Assembly: GCA_023512835.1 (NCBI GenBank)
Contig: CM042092.1
Location: forward strand, 12,166,498 to 12,230,497
Source of the DNA: Taxillus chinensis
Lineage: Eukaryota; Streptophyta; Magnoliopsida; Santalales; Loranthaceae
DNA: 64,000 nt
Reading direction: 5' to 3'
Shown: piece by piece, positions 36,301-48,618 of the stretch
Layout: every line of letters starts with the position of its first letter
Numbering within the stretch: position 1 is the stretch's first letter
The notes under the pieces: generated by a model
Databases searched by the model: none
What the model was told of the DNA's origin: nothing
Seen by the model: the letters and a program-made list of their open reading frames with translations, nothing else
Made by a program: the position numbers and the translations under genes

Positions 36301-37889
36301 TTAATGAGCAGCAGCAGTAGCAGCAACGGGAAGGCTGTGCAGGACCACCGTCTCCACCGTCAACCCGGGTCCGAAGCCGAAGAGGACACCCCAGTCCAGG
36401 CCTTCCCCGGTGGTGGCCTTCCCTTCCTCCGCCGACTTCCTCCGCATCTCGTCCAGTATGAACAGCACGCACGCGCTGGACATGTTGCCGTACTCGCTGA
36501 GCACCTGGCGCGTGGACCTCAGCTTCTCCTTGTCGAGTCCCAGGCGCTCCTCCACCTGGTCCAGGATAGCCGGGCCGCCCGGGTGGGCGATCCAGAACAG
36601 ACCGTCGTTCCAGTCGTTGATCCCCAGCGGCTTGAACGCCGTCTCCAAGCTCTTCTCTATGTTCTTGGATATCAGCCCCGGCACGTCCTTCAGTAGGTGG
36701 AACGTCAGCCCCACCTCCCTCAGGTGCCCGTCTATCGCCCCCTCCGAGTCCGGCAGCAGCGTCTGCGCCGCCGACACCAACTGTCACCACAACAAAGACC
36801 ATCACCACTACTGTCAATTAAATTAATTCATCCACCTTTAATTTAATTTAATATACATTTCTTTGTATGCTTTTGTAGTTCGATTAGTTTTTCATTTTGT
36901 ATATTCATTATAAGGTGGTCCACAATATAATACGCGTGTTCTTAAAAATAGGCCTCACATAATGTTTGCTTTTGGTTAAAAAAAAAATTGGTACAAAAAC
37001 CATGTCTGACGTGACTTGAAATGACATAAGCACCACATATTTTCATCCACCTAAAAAACAAACACATTAATGATTATTACAACATGGCGTGGTATTACCA
37101 TTTTATTTTATTTTACTACCCAACCGGAGTTTTTTTTTTTTTTTTTATAAAAATTATTTGCTGATAGTGGATTTGTAATAAATGTAATTTTAACGTGTCT
37201 TAACTTCAGATATTAATTTGCTGATAGTGATTAAATGTATGTAATAATCACGTCACTATGTCGGCCTAAACCATATCTATCGATAAGAAAAGAGATTTTA
37301 GGTATAGATAGATTTGGTGGCACACAAACCTGGAACAAGGGACGCTCTACGGCTGGATTGGGGTCGGCGCCGATGATAACAGCGGCGGCGCCGTCGCCGA
37401 AGAGGGCCTGGCCGACCATGGAGTCAAGGTGGGTGTCGGAGGGGCCACGGAAGGTGACGGCAGTGATTTCAGAGCAAACGACGAGGACGCGCGCGCCGGC
37501 GTTGTTCTCGGCGAGGTCCTTGGCGACACGGAGGACGGTGCCGCCGGCGAAGCAGCCCTGCTGGTACATCATGAGCCGGTTGACGGAGGGGCGGAGGCCG
37601 AGGAGCTTGGTGAGCTGGTAGTCGGCGCCGGGCATGTCGACACCGGAGGTGGTGCAGAATACGACGTGGGTGATCTTGGACTTGGGCTGTCCCCACTCCT
37701 TGATGGCCTTGGTGGCCGCCTCTTTCCCCAGCTTTGGAACCTCGGCCACCACCATGTCCTGTCGGGCGTCTAATGAAGGGGCCATGTAGGCGCACATGCT
37801 GGGGTTCTCCTTCAGGATTTCCTCTGTCAGATACATGTGCCGTTTCTTGATCATTGATTTGTCGCCTGCACATGCATACATGCATATAA

Positions 37890-37927
<38 letters not shown>

Positions 37928-38199
37928 GTCAATGCAGTTGCAGTCATATACATATGTAATCACGAAACTGTCGAAACACAATTACTATATATATAGTTAA
38001 ATAACAACATACACATGCGCTGGAACTTGAGCTTCAAGTCGGTCATGTGTTCACTGTTGGTGATGCGGAAATAGTAGTCCGGGTAGTCAGATTGGTAGAT
38101 ATAGTTGGCCGGAGTGGCAGTGCCTATGGCGAGAATGGTGGCGACGCCTTTCGCCCGCTGCTTACTCCGGATCTCCTCTACTGATGGCGTCATGCTCAT
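36301..38199 (-). CDS. CHS: Chalcone synthase (type III polyketide synthase), 3 exons
   Basis: Exons 38199-38013, 37865-37330 and 36780-36301 give 400 aa. CHS condenses p-coumaroyl-CoA with three malonyl-CoA to naringenin chalcone, the entry to flavonoids, in the cytosol/ER. The catalytic residues are present: Cys167 (QQGCFAGG), His307 (WIAHPGGP) and Asn340 (EYGNMSSA), plus gatekeepers Phe218 and Phe268 and the GFGPG loop (375-379). Intron 1 splits the Cys63 codon (T|GC), the position conserved across plant CHS genes. A second 549-bp intron after PLFQ (residue 241) is unusual, since most CHS genes have one intron. The segment [10 protein letters not shown] is one residue longer than the usual ISDWNSLFW. 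CHS is favoured over stilbene synthase by overall sequence, but the two are hard to separate by eye. Confidence 0.93.
37889..37922. repeat. (TA)n microsatellite in CHS intron 1
   Basis: About 16 TA units between the first two coding exons, probably length-polymorphic. Confidence 0.9.
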
Positions 38200-38251
38200 T
38201 GTCTTCTAAAATTACTTACTTGCTATGCACTCCTTCCCTACTCTTCACGCG

Positions 38252-38420
38252 TATATAGAGACTTAAGTTGTTGCTGTGTGGGAGCTTATAATAAGAAACT
38301 CTACGTTTGTCTCCCTATATATAATAGGAGGAGGAAATAGGCACACACGCACCACTGTTGGGAGAAAGGGTTGGGGCTTGGAGGGTTAGGTAGGACCGAT
38401 GGGCACGTTTTGGCCACGTG
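38252..38420 (-). promoter_or_regulatory. CHS promoter with G-box and MYB/AC element
   Basis: Reading the minus strand toward the gene, a CACGTG G-box (38420-38415) lies about 20 bp upstream of CCTACC (38394-38389), which overlaps ACCTAAC (38391-38385). Paired G-box (bZIP/bHLH) and H-box/AC (MYB) sites are the known light- and MYB-responsive unit of CHS promoters. TATATA-type boxes occur at 38325-38316 and 38257-38252. The first gives a more usual leader length to the ATG at 38199. Use of these sites is inferred from position and consensus only. Confidence 0.65.
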
Positions 38421-40079
38421 ACCGCAGCGGCTAACCTCCTTGCTTGCCCTTGTCACTTGTATCAAACCCACGGCCCATATGGCGCCACACTACCTCATTA
38501 ATTTCCCTCGCTCCCCTCTCGTTTCGCTTTTTCGTTTCGGTGCGCACCCTCCATTCCAATCTCCCTCTTTGACCGCGCGGTGGCAAGGCGGTCACAGACC
38601 AGTAATTGCAGGGAGGCGCTTTCCCTTTCCCTTTTATGATTTTACCCTCCTGTCCTCTTCATGCATCGTGCATTTCGTGATATTAAAATTTCAATAAATC
38701 TATATTTACGGAGTCATCAAACACGAATGAATATTCAACGCACCACTGTTTGTTTATCATAAATTATCTTTATCCTGAAAATTTTAAAATAAATATTAAG
38801 ATATCATTATTATAAAAATGGGCAATATATATAATATATTTTTGAAAAACTTTATTTTAAGGGGTTTGAAATTAAATCAGATAATTTTCTATTCAAATAA
38901 TATTTCGTCAATAAATATTTTAAAAAAATATTTTCTATATACCACTTAAATGCATGCATTGCCACATGGATTGAAAAATCATCATATAATAAAATGTGTG
39001 TGCCTATATACTTGTCAAGATTACCCACTAATTATACAATTATGATATTATCTATCATCACTCATATATATATATATATATATATAATTTCCGGTCGTGA
39101 TTTTCTTTTAAAGCCTTGCCAGCAGTTTAACTTCAACCTGCGATGAAGTGAAGTAATTTAAAATTTAGAATATTATTCATTTTTATTTACAACATTAGAG
39201 TAATAAGATTTATTTTTATTTACGATATTAAAGTAATAAATTTTAGATAGCTTACTAAGATTACGATATTAATAATATATTATTAATTTAATATTTTAAT
39301 TTTTAAGGTTTTACGACACTAGGAACAACAATGGTATAGTAAGATTATTCTTTCCTTTAATTCTTTTAGTTTTGTTTTCCTAACTTTCTATTAATTAATA
39401 ACCATTTTACCAATTCGGAGTACACAAGCCTTTAAATATCAATAAGTTATTATAGCTTTATTTGATTTCTGAAGTTGTTGAATATCCTGTTAGAGCTATT
39501 GTTGTATGTTTTTTACATTAATTATATCCTAATCAATTCCAAGTTATAATGTTTATAATATGTTTTATGTAGTTAGCTGGTAATTTCGAAATTATAAAAA
39601 TTAATATTATTGAAGAGTGGACGTTAATTCACTTAATAACTCCTCACCCATTAGATCATTGTTGGAAAAATTGCTCGGACTCGGACCAGACACCACCATT
39701 AATGAAAACGGCGCGGCGGAAGATGCTGGTGCCATCGATAGCGATTTGGAAGAACAGGGCATCCCTAATGTAAAGGATCTGCTGAATATATTATAAGAGT
39801 CCAGGTCCAGGCTAATTAGCTGGATATGACACATTTAATTAAAGTTAAAAATTTGTTAAAGTTTAGATAAATTTATTGTTAGAACTTTTGTTATAAATTG
39901 TAAATATAATTGTTATTATAATTAATGCATTAAAAATGCTTTAAGCTCAAAAGATTAAAATGTCTTCTTCTTCTTATTATTATTAAAAACTTTGACTGTG
40001 ATGTATAACTTGTAATTAAAGTTGACGTAAAAGAAAAATCACATTTGACAAGCTATTATTAGAAGGTCGTTCGATACCT
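38421..40079. other. Intergenic region upstream of CHS
   Basis: C/T-rich near 38450-38650, then AT-rich with a (TA)n run near 39065-39087. A short coding-like plus-strand stretch without ATG (about 39623-39796) is discussed as a finding. Otherwise nothing was recognised. Confidence 0.4.
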
Positions 40080-40980
40080 CAATAAATTTCTCAGTGCTGT
40101 TACTTTGAGGCGCCGGAAAACAATAAAAACAATTACACCATGGCACCGACTCGGAGAAATCGAGGAAACAATTATATATATAACTAGCAGTGAAATGCAT
40201 AAAGATATATATATATTATAATATTATACAACTTTTTGACGAAGACGAACGCATACAATTATGCTTTCGCTTGCATCCCCAGTCCCACCCAATTTTTTTT
40301 CACCCACTTGAAGCACCATCTTCATCTTTGTATGCATTTTCTTACCCCTCTGCTTCGTTTCGTACGGCAAACGGGAAAAGGCATGGAAACGGAGGAGGTA
40401 TTGAAAATGTATGAATAAATTAATTTAAAAAGGCATTGAAAAAGTATGTCTGTCTCCTCTTCTCACTTATTTTCTTTTCTTACTATTTTATTTTCATTCA
40501 AATTCCAGATTTTACCGCAGCGTGAGAGGAACGCTTTAAATTACACCACGGCACCACGGCACCCAAAACCTTATATTAAAAAATAAAAACAATGACACCA
40601 CGGCACCGAAAAATCGAGGAAATAATTACACCACGGGTCCACGGCACCGAAAAACAATTATATATATATATATATATATATAATTAGTAGTGAAATACAT
40701 GAAGATATATATATTATAATATTATACAATTTTTTGAAGAAGACGAACGTATACAATTATGCTTTCACTTGCATTCCCATTCCCCGCTCAATTTTTTTCA
40801 CCCAGTCGAAGCACTATCTTCATCTTTATATGCATTTTCTTACGAGGCATACAATTTTGGTGATACCTTATATTAAAAAATAAAAACAATTACACCACGG
40901 GTCCACGGCACCGTAAAACAATATATATATATATATATATATAATTAGTAGTGAAATGCATGAAGTAGGTAACGTGGCAG
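40080..40980. repeat. Local array of related segments (CACCACGGCACCG family)
   Basis: A unit starting AATTACACCA(C/T)GG, followed by a TA microsatellite, AGTGAAAT(G/A)CAT, GAAGACGAACG and CATCTTCATCTTT, occurs at about 40132-40360, again at about 40624-40860, and as a third partial copy at about 40889-40975. An extra CCACGGCACC-rich joint lies at about 40545-40625. Copies have diverged by substitutions and TA-length changes. Confidence 0.85.
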
Positions 40981-43800
<2,820 letters not shown>

Positions 43801-44873
43801 ATGAAGTTCTAAGATGGAGGTTGGAGATTTGGAGTTGGTGTTGTTGTTGTAGTCTTTGGTTTGCTTTTTGCTCTTGGAGATTTTTTTCCCTCTGAAAGGT
43901 ATGAGGCTGGGCAGCTAGAGGTTGTAGATCTTGTCTCTTTCATGAAGACAATTAATTCTATAATGCGCTGTTTTTGTTGTGTTTCACTTTCACACAGACT
44001 GTTTTTATTTATGATTTGTTCACATTGTGAACTCTCTCAAACAAAAATAGAACATCTGTGTGTGTTTGTTGTTTCTAAATAACCATGTGTACTCTATTGT
44101 CTGATCTGACAAAGATAAGTAATTAAGTGGCTGGGGGAGGAAGAGATTACAAACTCACGCTGATGTAATTTTACTATGGCTTCGATCTCTCAATGGCCTA
44201 ATTTATCGGCTTGCCATTTCACGGTCACTCATCTCATTTGTATGATTCCAAGGCTTTTGCCATTTCTGCTTGTAACAACTGCTTTAATTTAGTCCCAGAT
44301 TTACAATATGATCACCATAGCATAGGAGAGTTAATGTTTATGAGAAAACTTTGTTTTGTTGGCCTCAAGTATGGCATTTATTTATTTACATCTTACATGC
44401 ATGTCTAATGAAATTCTCAATAAATTTTTTTGAATTGGGCCTTTCATTATCAGCACTAGTCCCAGCGAGGATCAGAAGAAGAGAAAGTAGCTCTTCAGGT
44501 GAAACTGTTGTTTACTTACCATTTTAAAAGTAGGCCTCATTATTTGCACTCCTGCAATTGCATTTTGCCATTCCTTTGTAGTTTTTCACTAGTCAGCTAA
44601 GATGCATTTGCCAGTTTGTTCTGCTATTGGGGGGTTTCCACCCGATTTCCCTCTTTCTGGGTTCTGATTTAAAAAAAAAAAAAAGAAAGCAGGAAGGCAA
44701 GGCTATTATGATTTGGAAAACCAACTTTACGATAGGTTGTAGTGGTTTAAAGAATAAAAAAACATTTAGCACAGTATTATTTATTTATTTGTTTGTTTTC
44801 TAATCAACTTTTCTTACTTATGAAACAATATTTATTTTTGTCTGTGAAAAGGATTCACTTCCGTGCATATCGT
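43801..44873. other. Intergenic DNA, no supported gene
   Basis: A T/G-rich open frame (43861-44082) has no recognisable domain, and I could not link it to neighbouring exons. Treated as non-coding. Confidence 0.4.
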
Positions 44874-45670
44874 AGGCTATGTTTGGTGTCTGTTTCCGTT
44901 TTCTGTTCGGAAACACTTATTTGGAAATTACATTTAGAAGCTGTTTTTTGTAAAATTAAAAACACCTTTTTTGTTTGGCTTCGGTATTTCGTATTATGCT
45001 GGGGGGACGTCGCGCAGCACCATGCTGGTGGGAGAGGGCACGGCAGATCCGCCGCAGTGCAGCGGCAAGGACAGGTGTGATTGCATTGCAGGGACAGGGG
45101 GTCTTCGCAATGGCTGGACCCATCGTAGGGGGGTGCTATCACAGGCCGGGGGTCGCAAGGGGAGGTTGCAGGGGTGGGGCGCAGCGGTAGATCCATCGCC
45201 GGGTGATGCTGTTGCAACGCGGGGGTGCATCGCAAGGGTGGGGCGCAGCAGTAGATCCATCGCTGGGGTGATGCTGTCGCAACGCGGGGGTGTGTTGCAG
45301 GGGCGATCCGTCGCAAGGGGGAGGTCGTAGGAGTAGGGCACAGCGGTTGGGGATGGGCGCAGTGGTGGTGGGTTGGCGGTTGTTGCGGCGGAGGCTGGTG
45401 GGGTGGGCGGTGTCACGACAGACTGGGTAGTGAAAATGGTTCTCAACAAATCGGCAGACGTTGCATGGGGCAGAGACGGCGGCGCGCGGGACAGCGAACG
45501 TTGCTGGCTGGTGAAAACGGTTCTCAACAAATCGAAAACACCAAATTTGTGTTTTCAATTTGTTACACTCAAAATACTCCGTTTCCAAAAATTAAAAATA
45601 AAAACGCTAACCAAACAAAAAGTGAGACACATTTTCTGTATTTAAAAATAAAAAACCGGAAACAAATCAC
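44874..45670. mobile_element. Probable non-autonomous DNA element with GC-rich interior
   Basis: The flanks are AT-rich and imperfectly inverted (TTTGGTGTCTGTTTCCG near 44881 against CCGGAAACAAATCACG near 45657, and GGAAACAC / CGTTTCC words inside). They enclose a strikingly GC-rich core (about 45000-45540). The core holds a 64-bp direct duplication at about 45172-45235 and 45236-45300 (GGGTGGGGCGCAGC, GTAGATCCATCGC, GCAACGCGGGGGTG). This layout resembles MULE/MITE-type elements that capture foreign sequence. No transposase is present. Target-site duplications could not be fixed. Confidence 0.45.
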
Positions 45671-47490
45671 GCCTCCAGGCTCTGAGAAGAGGGGTATCTA
45701 AATTTTTGCCTGTGAATGCCTCTGGGTATTGATGACCTGGCATGCTTTTCACTTTTTTTTTTTGTTTCAGCTTGGAAGGGGAGGAGGGAGGAGGCAGCCG
45801 CAGATAAGAAGCGGTACCAGAGAGAGGCAGAACGTGTGATGGGAGTACGAGAGAAAGATTTTTTAAAATAAATAAAATAAAATAAAATATAGTAAATGAA
45901 TAGTAATTTTTTATTTATAAAAGTTAATATAGTGATTTTTATATGTGAAAAGTCAAAACTGAGTTTATTGGAATATATATTTAAAATTTTACGCTCTAGA
46001 TATTGGAGTTAATTATTTAAAAGTCATGTGACGTGATTTAATTATACCTCTTGTGCGGTAATTCTCTTGACCCGGACATTTAATATAATCAAAATTTTCT
46101 TATAATTAAAAATATATATATAAATTTATTAAAAAATTATTTACATTAGATTTCTTAAAATAAGATATAAAGATAAAAAATAAATAGTAAAATTTTAAAT
46201 TTAAGAATTTATTATTTATTTTTATAATACTTTTATATAACTTTTTAATATATATATTATCTTTGATTAATAATAATAAATAAAAGTAGTAATAAAATAA
46301 ATTAAAAAACTAAATATAGAAATGGTAAATTTGGGGCTGCACGCACATGGCCGACACCACGTTCCGGCAACTGTGCATCATGTCATTCGTATAGGTAGAT
46401 TAGACAAGGATATAATTAAATAAAAAATAATAGTGTGCCAACAGAAAATTATTAATTAAAAATTAAAATAATTTCGTAACAAATTAAATATAATTTTAAT
46501 TAATCAATTTAATTTACTATTATCATCAAGCCAGCTCCAATTACCAAAGGATTGTGATTGCCTCCCCTGATAGTGAATTGGCGTGAGAGAACAATGACAG
46601 CATATGGAGAAGGGAGTTAGGTAGGGCTATGGCGGTTGGATCTGGCCGGACATGAAAAGGAGAAGGAGAGGAAGAGAGTCCTCAGAGAGGGAGAACTATC
46701 ATTATTACTATTATTATTTTAAAATATAAAAATATTTTAAATTACTATTTATTAAAATAACTAAGAAATACTATAACTATTATTTAATGTGGTAAAAAAT
46801 AATTAAAACTTTCAAAGTGATTGCCAAATTAAAGTATATTGAGTGAGATTAAGGATGTATTTGCTATTTGTATTTAAAAATAAAAAAATTATTTTTGAAT
46901 ACAAGATATTACTTTTTGTTTGGTAACTATTTTTTAATTATAATTTTAAAAATAATTTAATTTTAAATATAATAAATAAAAAATATATTTTTAATGGTTT
47001 CGTCTTTGTATGAGTGTATTTGATATATGTGACGCCTCCCTCGTTCCGACCTTTTTTCTTTACTCACAATAGACTATAAAAAATTACAAAGTGGATGGAA
47101 AACTATGCTTAGATCGTGGATAAATAAAAATTTTTATTGATAATATCTTTTTAATTATAGTAATTCAGAGAACTTCAATGCTAATATATTTTTTAAATTA
47201 AAATATTTTATGCAACTGACTCACAGCTATAATTTTTTTTTATCCTCTGATGATGTGATTATTGCTGGTTATTTAAAAATTATTCAGGTACCATTATTCA
47301 TTTAAATATAAATTTTTAAAAAAAGCTTTTTTAAAAATAAAGAATTAAAAATAATAAAAGAGATTCTCTAATAAAGCAGCGCAGGTGCAAGAATAGTTAA
47401 TTTTATTTTGAAAGGCTCGTATTAATTTTTTATTAAATATTGCGTCACATCCTGTTGAAAAAACCACTTTCCCATATTATTCGCCGCCCT
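45671..47490. other. AT-rich intergenic region
   Basis: No gene or clear transposon. The right end is the presumed promoter of the GRF zinc-finger gene. Confidence 0.5.
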
Positions 47491-47499
47491 GTCTTTTCA

Positions 47500-47575
47500 T
47501 ATTATGCTCGGCGGCTCAACAATGCTCGACAGTGATCCCTCTCTCTCGGCTGTCGATCACACACACACACACACA

Positions 47576-47608
<33 letters not shown>

Positions 47609-47724
47609 CTGTCAAACAAACAGAACGCTTTGTTCTTCCCCGGCGCCGATCATTTCATTCGCTATCAGAGTTCCCGTCGCCGTGCGGGCTTCCGACCATT
47701 GCTAGTCGCTGGACGATCTATCAG
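47500..47724 (+). other. Probable non-coding first exon (5'UTR) of the GRF zinc-finger gene
   Basis: A C/T-rich leader with adjoining (CA)n and (TC)n microsatellites (about 47559-47607) ends at TCAG|GTGAGC, a strong donor. The next acceptor (TTTGTAG, ending 48613) lies 5 nt before the start codon. The transcription start is not known. Confidence 0.55.
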
Positions 47725-48618
47725 GTGAGCTATCTTTCGGCCACCTTTCGTTTTCTAGGGTTTGTTTATTCTGACGGCCTCATCTCCAGTACATGCTATA
47801 GTGGAGTGGCACCAGCTTGAGCCTCCAGAGATTTAATGCATTTTTCAAAAAATAAAAATTCCACGCATTTATCAGGTGATGGTTGAATCATGATCTTGGT
47901 GATCGACATGATTAAAATGTTGCTAAGAGCCTTTTTGAGAAAGCACTTTTGTGGCTTAGTGTTGTAAAAAAATAGAAATGATGTTTGGTTACAGAAAACA
48001 TTAAAAAAAAAAAAAGAAGAAGGAAAGATTCTGTAATGTTAAAATTTAAAGTTTGAGATTTGTGACATTATTAATAAAATCATTAGTGCGAAAATAAAGC
48101 CATCATTTAGTTGCTCGAGTTGTTATCTTAGAATTTTCTTTTTGGCAAAAGCATTACTTTGTTGACGTTCATTTTCAATTTGGTGATTTATTGAAAGCAT
48201 AAATTTGGCTTAAAAAGGACATTTGGTTGGATGTAACGGACAGCTAATGCGTATATTTGGCTAAAACCAGCTTGTTGAAAGCATATTTAAATGGTTCACA
48301 GATCTTCCAAAAAGAATCGTAGCTTCCCTTTTGGGGCGTTGTCGAACCTGACGTCCCATTGTGGCTCGTTTTGTGCTTGGTTTTTACGTAGGCCACAAGT
48401 GTTGTTTCTCACATTTTATATATGTTCCCATTTTTGCTGCAGCTATGATGCTTCGGTTTGTGAAAGAGCTGTTGTGATTTGTAAATTAAATATGCACGTG
48501 GCCGCATATTTCCAAAGTTTGTAGCTGCATTTAGATAGGTTCTTCTTATGAAAATGACGAGCTAAAAATTACATACTGGAAAGCAAATATCTGATGACAT
48601 TTATACTTTGTAGGTAAA

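Noticed and set aside
36245..36826. Long open frames on both strands over CHS exon 3
   Set aside because: They are shadow frames of the GC-rich CHS exon, with low-complexity translations. The CHS frame matches the family along its full length.
43861..44082. 73-codon frame starting MLFALGDFFPSERYEAG
   Set aside because: It looked faintly coding, but there is no domain and no convincing partner exons, including the lysine-rich patch near 45775-45870.
44855..45588. Overlapping frames of 95-178 codons
   Set aside because: They arise because the GC-rich repeat core lacks stops. Translations are repetitive and match nothing I recognise.
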